Shown: piece after piece, positions 34,439-44,541 of the stretch
How the letters are laid out: each line of letters starts with the position of its first letter
How positions within the stretch are numbered: position 1 is the stretch's first letter
From: Paracraurococcus ruber
GTDB taxonomy: Bacteria > Pseudomonadota > Alphaproteobacteria > Acetobacterales > Acetobacteraceae
Length of the DNA stretch: 64,000 nucleotides
Direction of reading: 5' to 3'
Assembly: GCF_004353985.1 (NCBI RefSeq)
Contig: NZ_SMOA01000001.1
Location: 62,001-126,000, forward strand
The notes under the pieces: generated by a model
Told to the model about the DNA's origin: nothing
The model's database searches: none
Seen by the model: only the letters and a program-made list of their open reading frames with translations
Translations under genes and position numbers: made by a program

Positions 34439-35524
34439 ATGCCCACGCTCTATCTGGACGCCAATGCGACCGAGCCCCTGCGCCCGGCGGCGCGGGAGGC
34501 CGTGCTGGGGGCCCTCGCGGCCGGCGGCAACCCGTCCTCGGTCCATGCCGAGGGTCGGGCCGCGCGGCGCCGGCTGGAAGAGGCGCGGGAGGCAGCGGCC
34601 GCCCGCCTCGGCGGCCGCGCCCGCGACCTGGTCTTCACCAGCGGGGGGACGGAGGCGGATGCGCTGGCCATCGTCGGCCTCGGCCGCGGGCGGCGCCTGC
34701 TGGTGGGCGCCACCGAGCACCCCGCGGTGCTGGCTGCCGCCCCGGGGGCCGAGACGATCCCGGTGCTGCCGGATGGCACCGCCGACCTGGCGGCGCTGGA
34801 CCGCCTGCTGGCCGCTGGCGGGCCGGCCCTGGTCTGCCTGATGGCGGCGAACAACGAGACCGGCGTGCTGCACCCGCTGGACGCCGCGGCTTCGCTGTGT
34901 CGCGCCCATGGCGCGCTGCTGCATGTGGATGCGGTGCAGGCCGCCGGACGAGTGCCGCTGCCGACGGCGTTCGATTCGCTCGCCATCTCCGGCCACAAGC
35001 TGGGCGGCCCGCCCGGCGCCGGCGCGCTCCTGCTGCGCCCGGGCCTCGACCTGCCGGCGCTGATCGCCGGCGGCGGGCAGGAACGCGGCCGTCGCGGCGG
35101 CACCGAACCGCTGCCCGCCATCGCCGGCCTCGCTGCCGCCTGGCCGGAACCCGAGGAGGCGGCGCGCCTGGCCGCTCTCCGCGACCGGATCGAGTCAGGG
35201 GTGCGCGCCCTGGCGCCCGAGGCGGTCATCGCCGGCGCCGGCGCGCCGCGGCTGCCGAACACCACGAACATCATCCTGCCAGGCCTGCCGGCGGAAACCC
35301 AGGTGATCGCGCTGGACCTGGCAGGGGTGCGGGTCTCGGCGGGGGCGGCGTGTTCCTCGGGCAAGGTGGCGCAAAGCCCGGTGCTGGCGGCAATGGGGTT
35401 CGGGGAGCTGGCCGGCTGCGGCATCCGCGTCTCGCTACCCTGGGACGCGCCGGACGACGCGGCGGAGCGGTTCCTGGCGGCGTGGCGCGACATGCGCGAC
35501 AGGCTGCGCAAGCGCGCCGCGTAG
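34439..35524 (+). CDS. Cysteine desulfurase-like aminotransferase V (first copy)
   Basis: A 361-residue PLP enzyme of the NifS/IscS fold. 'LYLDANATEPL' N-terminus, 'SGGTEADALAI' at 68-78, 'NNETGVLHPLD', PLP lysine K187 in 'SGHKLGGPPG', and the catalytic loop cysteine C305 in 'GAACSSGKVAQSP'. It is shorter and more diverged than the second copy. It would release sulfur from cysteine as a persulfide. In alphaproteobacteria an equivalent diverged copy sits between the Rrf2 gene and iscS, and its separate role is not settled. Start 5 bases after the Rrf2 stop. Confidence 0.92.
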   Translation: MPTLYLDANATEPLRPAAREAVLGALAAGGNPSSVHAEGRAARRRLEEAREAAAARLGGRARDLVFTSGGTEADALAIVGLGRGRRLLVGATEHPAVLAAAPGAETIPVLPDGTADLAALDRLLAAGGPALVCLMAANNETGVLHPLDAAASLCRAHGALLHVDAVQAAGRVPLPTAFDSLAISGHKLGGPPGAGALLLRPGLDLPALIAGGGQERGRRGGTEPLPAIAGLAAAWPEPEEAARLAALRDRIESGVRALAPEAVIAGAGAPRLPNTTNIILPGLPAETQVIALDLAGVRVSAGAACSSGKVAQSPVLAAMGFGELAGCGIRVSLPWDAPDDAAERFLAAWRDMRDRLRKRAA

Positions 35525-35649
35525 CATCGGGGGGAAGAGAGAACTCCTCCCCCGAACCCTCCAGCCGCCTTCTTCTGGGAGTCTGGCGCATCGCCGCCAT
35601 GACGATCCGGCCACTCCCCGGCTCGAGGGCGCTGCCCCATCTTCCCCCC

Positions 35650-36822
35650 ATGCGCCCGAACCGCCCCATCTACCTGGACAACCACGCCACCACCCCGGTG
35701 GACCCGCGCGTGCTGGCCGCCATGCGCCCCTGGTGGGAGGACAATTTCGCCAACCCCCACAGCGTGGAACACCCGATGGGTCGGGACGCCGAGGAGGCCG
35801 TCGAGGCCGCCCGCGCCGAGATCGCCAGCCTGATCGGCGCCGAGGCGCGGGAGATCGTCCTCACTTCCGGCGCCACCGAGGCGAACAACCTCGCCATCAA
35901 GGGGGCCGCCCGCTTCGCGGCGCAGCAGGGCACCGACCGCCGCCGCATCGTCACGCTGGCCACCGAGCACAAATGCGTCCTGGAAAGCGTCCGCGACCTC
36001 GCCGCCGAGGGGTTCGAGCCGGTCATCCTCCCCGTCCGCCCCGACGGCATGTTCGAACCCGATGCCCTGCGCGCGGCACTCGATGACCGCACCCTCCTCC
36101 TCTCCGTCATGGCGGTGAACAACGAGATCGGGGTGATCCAGGACCTCGCCGCCATCGGCGCCCTGGCGAAGGAGGCGGGCGCGCTGTTCCATACCGATGC
36201 CGCCCAGGCCGCCGGCCGCATCCCTCTCGACGTGGAGGAGATCCGCGCCGACCTCCTCTCCCTCTCCGGCCACAAGCTCTACGGCCCGAAGGGCATCGGC
36301 GCCCTCTATGTCCGGCGCCGGCCGCGGGTGCGCCTGGCGCCGCTGTTCTCCGGCGGCGGGCAGGAGAGGGGCTTCCGCTCCGGCACGCTGCCGGCGCCGC
36401 TGGTGGTCGGCTTCGGGGAGGCGGCGCGGATCGCGGCGACCGAGGGGCTGCTGGATTCCGGCCGCATCGCCGGCCAGCGCGACCTGTTCCTCTCGGTGCT
36501 GGAACGGGACGTCCCCGGCCTGCGGGTGAACGGCCATCGCGACCAGCGCGTCACCGGCAATCTCAACCTGACCTTTCCCGGGGGCGTGGACGCCCAGGCG
36601 CTGATGCGTGCCGCGCCGGGCGTCTGCGTGTCCACCGGGTCTGCCTGCTCCTCGGCCGAGGTCGAGCCGTCCTACGTGCTCCGTGCCCTCGGAATCCCGG
36701 ATGCCGAGGCCCGGGCGACCTTGCGGATTGGGATCGGCCGCTTTACCTCGCCGGCGGAGGCGGAGCGGGGCGCGGCATTGCTGGCCGAGGCCTGGCGCGC
36801 GGTGGTTGCGGCGGAGCGCTGA
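35650..36822 (+). CDS. iscS: Cysteine desulfurase IscS
   Basis: A 390-residue IscS-type enzyme. 'PIYLDNHATTPVDPRVLAAMRPWW' N-terminus, 'TSGATEANNLAIKG' (72-85), 'ATEHKCVLES', PLP lysine K209 in 'SGHKLYGPKGIGAL', 'GGGQERGFRSGT', and catalytic cysteine C333 in 'STGSACSSAEVEPSYVL'. It supplies sulfur for Fe-S clusters and tRNA thiolation. The ATG at 35650 gives the standard N-terminus; an upstream ATG at about 35599 would add 17 residues. It follows the first desulfurase by 125 bases. The ferredoxin and, further on, mnmA lie downstream on the same strand. Confidence 0.95.
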   Translation: MRPNRPIYLDNHATTPVDPRVLAAMRPWWEDNFANPHSVEHPMGRDAEEAVEAARAEIASLIGAEAREIVLTSGATEANNLAIKGAARFAAQQGTDRRRIVTLATEHKCVLESVRDLAAEGFEPVILPVRPDGMFEPDALRAALDDRTLLLSVMAVNNEIGVIQDLAAIGALAKEAGALFHTDAAQAAGRIPLDVEEIRADLLSLSGHKLYGPKGIGALYVRRRPRVRLAPLFSGGGQERGFRSGTLPAPLVVGFGEAARIAATEGLLDSGRIAGQRDLFLSVLERDVPGLRVNGHRDQRVTGNLNLTFPGGVDAQALMRAAPGVCVSTGSACSSAEVEPSYVLRALGIPDAEARATLRIGIGRFTSPAEAERGAALLAEAWRAVVAAER

Positions 36823-36828
36823 GACAGA

Positions 36829-37158
36829 ATGCCCAGGATGACCTTCATCGAGCGCGACGGCAGCCGGCGGGAGGTGGACGCGCCGCTCGGCCTCTCCGTC
36901 CTCGAGATCGCGCACAAGCATGGGGTGGATGTGGAAGGCGCCTGCGAGGGCTCGCTCGCCTGCTCCACCTGCCACGTCATCGTGGACCAGGGCTGGTTCG
37001 GCAAGCTCGCCTCGCCGACCGAGGACGAGGAGGACATGCTCGACCTCGCCTTCGACCTCCAGGAGACCAGCCGCCTGGGCTGCCAGATCATCATGACCGA
37101 GGCGCTGGACGGCCTGGTGGTGAAGCTGCCCGCCGGCACCCGCAACGCCGGCGGCTGA
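36829..37158 (+). CDS. fdx: 2Fe-2S ferredoxin, ISC type
   Basis: A 109-residue adrenodoxin-type ferredoxin. Ligands C39, C45, C48 in '[10 protein letters not shown]' and C85 in 'RLGCQIIM' give the C-x5-C-x2-C-x36-C pattern of Fdx proteins of the ISC pathway. It donates electrons for sulfur reduction during cluster assembly. It starts 6 bases after the iscS stop with a purine-rich GAGACAG ahead. iscU, iscA and hscBA, which normally accompany it, are not in this operon. Confidence 0.95.
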   Translation: MPRMTFIERDGSRREVDAPLGLSVLEIAHKHGVDVEGACEGSLACSTCHVIVDQGWFGKLASPTEDEEDMLDLAFDLQETSRLGCQIIMTEALDGLVVKLPAGTRNAGG

Positions 37159-37192
37159 GCAGGGCGCGCCGCCCGCGCGCAGAAGGGACAGC

Positions 37193-37924
37193 ATGGCACA
37201 GGCCTGGGAGACCGAATTCGGCGCCGAGGGCGGGCTGTTCCGCTCCCTACGGTCCGCCTGCGCCGCCGACTGGGCGGCCTATACCTGGCACCCCTTCGTC
37301 CGGGGCCTGTCGGACGGCACCCTGCCGCTGCCGGCCTTCCGCCGCTACCTGATCCAGGACTACCTCTTCCTGATCCATTTCGCCCGGGCCAAGGCGCTGG
37401 CGGTCTTCAAGGCCGAGAGCGTCGAGGCGATGCGCGACAAGGCGGAGGCGATCCGCGCCATCCTGGCCGAGACCACCATGCATCTCCGGTACTGCGAGGG
37501 CTGGGGCATCGCGGAGGCCGAGGTGCGGGCCACGCCCGAGAGCGCGGAGACGGTCAGCTACACCCGCTACGTGATCGATCGCGGGCTGGCCGGTGACATC
37601 CTGGACCTGGAAGTGGCGCTTGCCCCCTGCACGGTCGGCTATGGCGAGGTGGCGCTGCGCATCCTGGCCGACCCGAACCGCCGGACGGAGGGCAACCCCT
37701 ACCAGTCCTGGATCGACACCTATGCCGACCCTGGCTACCAGGCCATCGCGAAGGCGGCCGCCGCGCGCATCGACGCGTTGGGCGAGAGCCATGGCGGCCA
37801 GGCCCGCTTCGCCATCCTTGGGTCCACCTTTGCCGAGGCGGCGCGGCTGGAGGCCCGCTTCTGGCAGCAGGGCCTGGATGCCGCGGAAGGCCACATGGCC
37901 TCCTACGAAACGGCGCGGCGCTAG
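37193..37924 (+). CDS. tenA: TenA-family protein (aminopyrimidine aminohydrolase/thiaminase II)
   Basis: A 243-residue TenA. All-helical fold with conserved '[28 protein letters not shown]', 'C101EG', C146 in 'APCTVGYGE' matching the catalytic cysteine, Y124, Y150, and E220 in the C-terminal '[12 protein letters not shown]'. TenA hydrolyses degraded aminopyrimidines to salvage the thiamine pyrimidine. ATG at 37193 follows AGAAGGGACAG. It lies between fdx and mnmA, 34 bases after fdx, which puts a thiamin salvage step in a sulfur-handling operon. Confidence 0.93.
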   Translation: MAQAWETEFGAEGGLFRSLRSACAADWAAYTWHPFVRGLSDGTLPLPAFRRYLIQDYLFLIHFARAKALAVFKAESVEAMRDKAEAIRAILAETTMHLRYCEGWGIAEAEVRATPESAETVSYTRYVIDRGLAGDILDLEVALAPCTVGYGEVALRILADPNRRTEGNPYQSWIDTYADPGYQAIAKAAAARIDALGESHGGQARFAILGSTFAEAARLEARFWQQGLDAAEGHMASYETARR

Positions 37925-37959
37925 GTGCGCATCCCGGTCGTCGCCCGCCTGGTGCAACC

Positions 37960-39081
37960 ATGAGGATCCTTGTCGCCATGTCCGGCGGGGTGGACAGCAG
38001 CGTCGTCGCCGGCCTGCTGAAGGAACAGGGGCACGAGGTCATCGGCGCGACCCTGCAGCTCTACGACCACGGCGCCGCGACCAGCCGCAAGGGTGCCTGC
38101 TGCGCCGGGCAGGACATCCATGACGCGCGCCGCGTCGCCGACCGGCTGGATATCCCGCACTACGTCCTCGACAAGGAAAGCCGCTTTTCCGCGGCCGTGG
38201 TGCAGGACTTCGCCGATGCCTATGCCCGGGGCGAGACGCCGATTCCCTGCGTGCGCTGCAACCAGACGGTGAAGTTCCACGACCTGGTCGACCTGGCGCG
38301 CGACCTGGGCGCCGACGCGATGGCCACCGGCCATTACGTTCGTCGCGTTGACGGCCCGCGGGGCGCCGAGCTGCACCGCGCCGCCGACCCGCAGCGGGAC
38401 CAGAGCTACTTCCTGTTCGCCACTACGCGGGCGCAGCTGGATTTTTGCCGGTTTCCCCTGGGCGGCTACCCCGACAAGGCTTCGGTGCGCGCAGTCGCCG
38501 CGCGGCTGGGCCTGCGGGTGGCGGAGAAGCCGGACAGCCAGGACATCTGCTTCGTCCCGCAGGGCCGCTACCACGAGGTGGTGGCGAAGCATCGGCCGGA
38601 TGCGGTGGAGCCCGGGGAGATCGTGCATCTCGACGGCCGCGTGCTGGGCCGCCACCAGGGCATCGCCCGCTACACCGTCGGGCAGGGGCGCGGCCTCGGC
38701 CCGGCGTCACGGGATGGCGAGGAACCGCTCTATGTCGCGGGGGTCGAGGCGCGCAGCCGCCGCGTGATCGTCGGCCCGCGCACCGCGCTGCCGCAGCCGG
38801 TGGTGATGGTTGCCGAGGTGAACTGGCTGGTCCCGCCGCCGGCGGGGCCATTGCGCTGCCAGGTGAAGCTGCGCGCGCGGGAGGAGCCGCGTGCTGCCAC
38901 CGCGGACTGGGACCCGACGGCCGGCCTGCTGCGGGTAAGGCCGGAGGAACCGGCCATTGCCGCGCCCGGCCAGGCCTGCGTGCTCTATGACGGCGACCGG
39001 GTGCTGGGCGGCGGCTTCATCCGCCGTGCGGCAGGGGCCGAGGCGGCCTGGACCACGACCGCGGCTTGCGTGTCGACCTGA
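37960..39081 (+). CDS. mnmA: tRNA-specific 2-thiouridylase MnmA
   Basis: A 373-residue MnmA. PP-loop 'SGGVDSS' at 8-14, the 'GAC C' region at 46-48, C100 in '[11 protein letters not shown]' and C197 in '[11 protein letters not shown]' (the two catalytic cysteines), tRNA-binding centre 'ATGHYVRR', and a C-terminal beta-barrel. It adds sulfur to U34 of tRNA Lys/Glu/Gln using persulfide relayed from IscS. Position near the two desulfurases fits this. The last about 15 residues ('[15 protein letters not shown]') are not conserved. The start at 37960 follows the tenA stop by 35 bases. Confidence 0.96.
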   Translation: MRILVAMSGGVDSSVVAGLLKEQGHEVIGATLQLYDHGAATSRKGACCAGQDIHDARRVADRLDIPHYVLDKESRFSAAVVQDFADAYARGETPIPCVRCNQTVKFHDLVDLARDLGADAMATGHYVRRVDGPRGAELHRAADPQRDQSYFLFATTRAQLDFCRFPLGGYPDKASVRAVAARLGLRVAEKPDSQDICFVPQGRYHEVVAKHRPDAVEPGEIVHLDGRVLGRHQGIARYTVGQGRGLGPASRDGEEPLYVAGVEARSRRVIVGPRTALPQPVVMVAEVNWLVPPPAGPLRCQVKLRAREEPRAATADWDPTAGLLRVRPEEPAIAAPGQACVLYDGDRVLGGGFIRRAAGAEAAWTTTAACVST

Positions 39082-39105
39082 ACACGCAAGGCGCTGTCGC
39101 CCATT

Positions 39106-39147
39106 GATGCCGGTGAACAGACGTCCTGATGTCCGCTCACCGGCATC
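39106..39147. repeat. 11-bp inverted repeat in the mnmA-dinB convergent gap
   Basis: GATGCCGGTGA (39106-39116) pairs with TCACCGGCATC (39137-39147) around a 20-base loop. It may act as a terminator stem or belong to a palindromic repeat family; shares the ATGCCGGT core with the next hairpin. Confidence 0.5.
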
Positions 39148-39190
39148 GCGCGCAGGGTTGCTGTGGCGGCCCGGCGCCAGACGGGATGAT

Positions 39191-39222
39191 CATGCCGGTC
39201 GGCATTTTTGCTGACCGGCATG
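39191..39222. terminator. 14-bp hairpin with TTTT loop, bidirectional terminator candidate
   Basis: 39191-39204 pairs with 39209-39222 around TTTT; thirteen Watson-Crick pairs and one G-U on the + transcript. Arms begin CATGCCGGTC. No U-tract after it, but the position between convergent genes suits termination. Confidence 0.5.
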
Positions 39223-39267
39223 AGTGTAGCGCGGCATTCACGCCGCTCCGCGATCGGCCCTGGCGCG

Positions 39268-39789
39268 TCAGCCGATGCCGAGTGCGGCGCGGTCCACGAT
39301 CCAGGGCAGGTCGGTCTCCGCGGGCCGCACGCCGGCCTGGGTGATCATGTCATGCGCCTGCCCGCGATGATGGGTCTGGTGGTTGAACAGATGCGTCACC
39401 AGGATCCAGCGCCGCTCCCGCATCTCCTTCTGCGAGGCGCCGCTGAACCAGGTGAGGTCGCCTGTCAGCCAGTCCGGCGTGAGCGTCGCCGCCCAGGCCT
39501 CGATGCGCGCATCCGCCTCGGCGCGGGCGGCGCGCAACTCGGAAAAATCCTCGATCAGCCGCGGACTGTTGGCGATGCCCGGTGGTGGCGGGTCCCAGCC
39601 GGCGAAGCGGCCCATCCATTGCCGGTCGCCCCAGAGCAGGTGGCACAGCGTCCCGTGGATGGAGCCGAACCAGCCGCCGCGATCCTGCCGGCGTGCCGCG
39701 TCGGTCAGCTCCGCTGCAGCGGCATAGAGCCGGCGGTTCATCTCGGCATTGTATGCCGCCATCAGGCGACACCAGTCGGGCGAGATCAT
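39268..39789 (-). CDS. DinB-family protein (putative metal-dependent hydrolase/transferase)
   Basis: A 173-residue four-helix-bundle DinB/YfiT-like protein. H50 in 'GTLCHLLWGD' and the H137/H141 pair in 'THLFNHQTHHRGQ' form the expected histidine metal triad. Function of most members is unknown; some transfer bacillithiol or mycothiol, others are damage-induced. The ATG at 39789 starts 'MISPDWCRLMAAYNAEMN', a typical opening. It starts 20 bases after the double-GNAT gene stop and may be co-transcribed with it. Nothing nearby suggests a specific substrate. Confidence 0.88.
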   Translation of the reverse strand: MISPDWCRLMAAYNAEMNRRLYAAAAELTDAARRQDRGGWFGSIHGTLCHLLWGDRQWMGRFAGWDPPPPGIANSPRLIEDFSELRAARAEADARIEAWAATLTPDWLTGDLTWFSGASQKEMRERRWILVTHLFNHQTHHRGQAHDMITQAGVRPAETDLPWIVDRAALGIG

Positions 39790-39809
39790 CGCACCCTCCC
39801 GCCGCGCGG

Positions 39810-40796
39810 CTACACGCGTTTCCAGAAGCGGATCGCGGCATGCTCCGCTCCCTCGGCATCCAGCGCAAAGCCGGGGACGGCGCCTGCCGCGGTCCAGCCG
39901 CTGGCGTGGCAAAGCCGGTCGGCCGCACCATCCGCCAGCGAATCCAGCACCAGCAGCCGGCGGCCGAGACGCTGTGCGGCCTGTTCGACCCGCTGCAGCA
40001 ATGCCCGGCCGATCCCCTGCCGCCGCGTCGCCGGGTCCACCAGCAGCATCGCCACCTCGGCGCGGTGCGCCTGGTTCTCCGGCATGTCCAGCAGCAGTTG
40101 CACGGTGCCGACCAGCGCCCCCTCCAGCCAGGCCGCCAGCAGCAGCCGCCGACCGGCGGCGACATCGGCCGCGGCCCGCCGCCAGGCGGCGCGCGCCCGG
40201 TCCGGCGGCAGCGGATGGCGGAAGGACAGGCCGGGGCCGGCGGCGACGCAGGCGGCCAGGATCTCCGCCAGGCGCCGTTCCGCGCTGGCAGCCGCGGCAG
40301 CGTCCAGCGCTTCCACCACCAGGCCGATCGCCGGCTTGGCGTAGCGGAATTCCAGCGACTTCGAGAGGTCGTCGAGGATGCGGATGGCGCCCTGCCGGAC
40401 ATAGCCTCGCTTCTCGTAGAAGCCATGCGCGCGGTCGAAGCGCGTATCGGTCCACAGCACGAGGCGGGCGGCGCCCTGGGCGCGCGCCTCGGCCTCGGCC
40501 GTCTCAAGCAGCCGGGCGGCGAGCCCGCTGCCGCGCTGGTCCGCCGCGACATACATGCGGCAGATTTCCCAGGCCCGGTCGCTGTGCATCGGCCGGGTGC
40601 CGACCATGCCGACCACCTTGCCGTCATGCTCCGCCGCCCAGAGCATGCCGCCCTGTCCGGCGAAATAGGTGGCCAGGGCCCGCAGCTCCGGCACTTCTCC
40701 ATCCACGTCGAGCACGCAGTTCGGGTATTCCGCCCAGCAATCGCCGATCAGGGCGATGAAACCCGCCGCATCGGCATCCCGGCCGGGGCGGATCAT
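39810..40796 (-). CDS. Protein with two tandem GNAT acetyltransferase domains
   Basis: A 328-residue protein with GNAT domain 1 at about 1-165 (acetyl-CoA loop 'VAADQRGSGLAARLL') and domain 2 at about 170-328 ('VDPATRRQGIGRALLQ'). Both have the R/Q-x2-G-x-G/A motif, so both may bind acetyl-CoA, although the halves are not obviously close copies. Substrate unknown. The ATG at 40796 is chosen because it starts the first beta strand ('MIRPGRDADAAGFIAL'); ribosome site weak. It follows the aminotransferase genes by about 106 bases. Confidence 0.87.
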   Translation of the reverse strand: MIRPGRDADAAGFIALIGDCWAEYPNCVLDVDGEVPELRALATYFAGQGGMLWAAEHDGKVVGMVGTRPMHSDRAWEICRMYVAADQRGSGLAARLLETAEAEARAQGAARLVLWTDTRFDRAHGFYEKRGYVRQGAIRILDDLSKSLEFRYAKPAIGLVVEALDAAAAASAERRLAEILAACVAAGPGLSFRHPLPPDRARAAWRRAAADVAAGRRLLLAAWLEGALVGTVQLLLDMPENQAHRAEVAMLLVDPATRRQGIGRALLQRVEQAAQRLGRRLLVLDSLADGAADRLCHASGWTAAGAVPGFALDAEGAEHAAIRFWKRV

Positions 40797-40902
40797 GCCC
40801 AGGGACCAGCCGCCAATCGCGCCTGAGCCTGCGTCCGCACGATGCCGGCGGTGCGGCGGAGGCCAAGCTCGCGGCGCGTGCGCCGGCGCCTGCGGCACGG
40901 CA

Positions 40903-42105
40903 TCAGGTCAGCTCCCGGCAGAACTCCTGGATGCGGCCGCAGGCCTCGGTCAGGCTGGCCGCGTCGGTCGCGTAGGAGATGCGCATATGCGGCGACATGC
41001 CATAGGCCGCGCCCTGCACGCAGGCGACGTGCTTCTCCTCAAGCAGCGCCGCCACCACGTCGGTATCGGTGTCCAGCCGGCGGCCGCCCTTGCTGGTGCG
41101 GCCAAGCAGCCCGGCGACCGAAGGGAAGACATAGAAGGCGCCTTCCGGCTTGTGGCAGGTGATGCCGGGGGCGGCATTCAGCATCTCCACCACCATGTCG
41201 CGGCGCTGCTGGTAGGCGGCGCGCCGCTCCTCCACCAGATCCTGCGGCCCGTCCAGCGCCGCCGTGGCGGCGGCCTGGCTGATGGTGGAGACGCCGGCCG
41301 TCGCCTGGCCCTGCATGTTGAACATGCCCTTGATCAGCTTCGCCGGCCCGCCGCCGAAGCCGATGCGCCAGCCGGTCATGGCATAGGTCTTGGAACAGCC
41401 GTTGACCGTCAGCGTGCGGTCCTTCAGCCCGGGCGTGACCTGCGCGACGGTACTGAACCGATGCCCGTCATAGAGCAGGTGCTCGTACATGTCGTCCGAC
41501 AGCACCCAGAGGTTCGGGTGGCGCAGCAGCACCTCCCCGAGCGCGGCCAGTTCCTGCGCCGTCGGCACCGCGCCGGTCGGGTTGCCCGGGAAGTTCAGCA
41601 TCACCCATTTGGTGCGCGGGGTGATGGCGGCTTCCAGGTCCTCCGGCCGCGGCTTGAAGCCGTTGTTCTGCGGGCAGGAGACGGTGACGGGCACGCCGCC
41701 CGCCACCTTCGCCATGTCGGCGTAGCTGACCCAGAAGGGGGAGGGGATGACCACCTCGTCGCCCGGATCGAGCGTCGCCATGAAGGCGTTGAAGATGACC
41801 TGCTTGCCGCCATTGCCGACGATGATCTCGTCCGGCCCGTAGTCCAGCCCGTTGTCGCGCTTGAACTTGCGCGCGATGGCCGCCTTCAGCGCAGGCGTGC
41901 CGCCCTGCGGCGGGTATTTGGTGTCGCCGCGCAGCGCAGCCTGATGCGCGGCCTCGATCGCGTGGGGCGGCGTGGCGAAGTCGGGTTCGCCATTCGAGAG
42001 GCTGATGACGTCGATGCCCCGCGCGCGCATCTCCCGCGCCTTCGCCGTCATGGCGGCGGAAGGCGAGACCCTCACATCGGCGAGGCGCCCGGCAAGCTCC
42101 GGCAT
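40903..42105 (-). CDS. Class I aminotransferase, aspartate aminotransferase-like (second of tandem)
   Basis: A 400-residue fold-type I PLP enzyme. 'NGEPDFATP' at 38-46, 'NFPGNPTG' at 171-178, PLP lysine K239 in '[16 protein letters not shown]', and the C-terminal 'MRISYA' arginine. It is closely similar along its full length to the gene upstream and has the same length and lysine position, so it arose by tandem duplication. Differences in substrate-contact regions (for example 'YPPQGGTPALK' against '[11 protein letters not shown]') suggest a shifted amino acid preference. Start ATG 42105, 4 bases after the neighbour's stop. Confidence 0.93.
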   Translation of the reverse strand: MPELAGRLADVRVSPSAAMTAKAREMRARGIDVISLSNGEPDFATPPHAIEAAHQAALRGDTKYPPQGGTPALKAAIARKFKRDNGLDYGPDEIIVGNGGKQVIFNAFMATLDPGDEVVIPSPFWVSYADMAKVAGGVPVTVSCPQNNGFKPRPEDLEAAITPRTKWVMLNFPGNPTGAVPTAQELAALGEVLLRHPNLWVLSDDMYEHLLYDGHRFSTVAQVTPGLKDRTLTVNGCSKTYAMTGWRIGFGGGPAKLIKGMFNMQGQATAGVSTISQAAATAALDGPQDLVEERRAAYQQRRDMVVEMLNAAPGITCHKPEGAFYVFPSVAGLLGRTSKGGRRLDTDTDVVAALLEEKHVACVQGAAYGMSPHMRISYATDAASLTEACGRIQEFCRELT

Positions 42106-42109
42106 CGCC

Positions 42110-43740
<1,631 letters not shown>

Positions 43741-44541
43741 TCAGGATCGCGGCGTGTTCCGCCCCCGCAGCAGCAGCCCGGCCCCCAGCAGGGCCAGTGC
43801 CGTCACCGCCAGCAGCATCGTCGCCAGGGCATTGATCTCGGGCGTCAGCCCGATGCGAAGCTGCGAGAAGACCAGCATCGGCAGCGTGGTGCCGGCCGGG
43901 CCGGAGACGAAGCTCGCCACCACCACGTCGTCGAGCGACAGGGTGAAGGCCAGCAGCCATCCCGCACCCAGCGCCGGTGCCATCAGCGGCAGGGTCACGG
44001 TGCGGAAGACGGTGAAGGGCGGCGCGCCGAGATCGGCCGCCGCTTCCTCCAGCGCGGCATCCATCCCCGCCAGCCGCGCCTGCACCACGACCGCGACATA
44101 GGCCAGCCCCACCGTCGCATGCGCCAGCAGGATGGTGAGCGCGCCCCGGTCCGGCGACCAGCCCAGCGCCGCCTCCGCCGCGCCCTGCAGCACGACGAAG
44201 AGCAGCAGCAGGGACAGGCCCGTCACGACCTCCGGCAGCACCAGCGGCGCGCCGGCCAGCAGGCCGAACAGGGCGCGGCCGCGGAAGGGACCATGGCGTG
44301 CCAGCACCCAACCGGTCATCCCGCCCAGCAGCACGGCCAGCGTCGCCGCGCCGGCGGCGATCCGCAGCGACAGCCAGGCGGCATCCAGCATCCGCGCATT
44401 GGCCGCCAGCGCGGCGAACCAGCGCAGGGAGAAGCCGCCCCACTGGAAGGGAATGCGGTCGGCGCTGAAGGCGTAGCCGATCAGCAGCAGGATGGGGAGC
44501 CACAGGAATCCCAACCCCAGAACCAGGCCGACCCGTCTCAC
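43741..44541 (-). CDS. ABC transporter permease, PotC-like
   Basis: A 266-residue permease with six hydrophobic helices and the EAA loop 'EEAAADLGAPPFTVFRTVTLPLMAP' near residues 165-190. It is the second inner-membrane subunit of a spermidine/putrescine-type importer. The start is GTG at 44541, overlapping the upstream permease stop as GTGA; the frame upstream is antisense-free but lies inside the other permease. The C-terminus 'LLLRGRNTPRS' is the last gene of the four-gene operon. Confidence 0.9.
   Translation of the reverse strand: MRRVGLVLGLGFLWLPILLLIGYAFSADRIPFQWGGFSLRWFAALAANARMLDAAWLSLRIAAGAATLAVLLGGMTGWVLARHGPFRGRALFGLLAGAPLVLPEVVTGLSLLLLFVVLQGAAEAALGWSPDRGALTILLAHATVGLAYVAVVVQARLAGMDAALEEAAADLGAPPFTVFRTVTLPLMAPALGAGWLLAFTLSLDDVVVASFVSGPAGTTLPMLVFSQLRIGLTPEINALATMLLAVTALALLGAGLLLRGRNTPRS

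Noticed and set aside
34450-37194. A 914-codon minus-strand frame opposite the desulfurase genes
   Set aside because: No family features, composition of a shadow frame; both desulfurases on the other strand have intact motifs.
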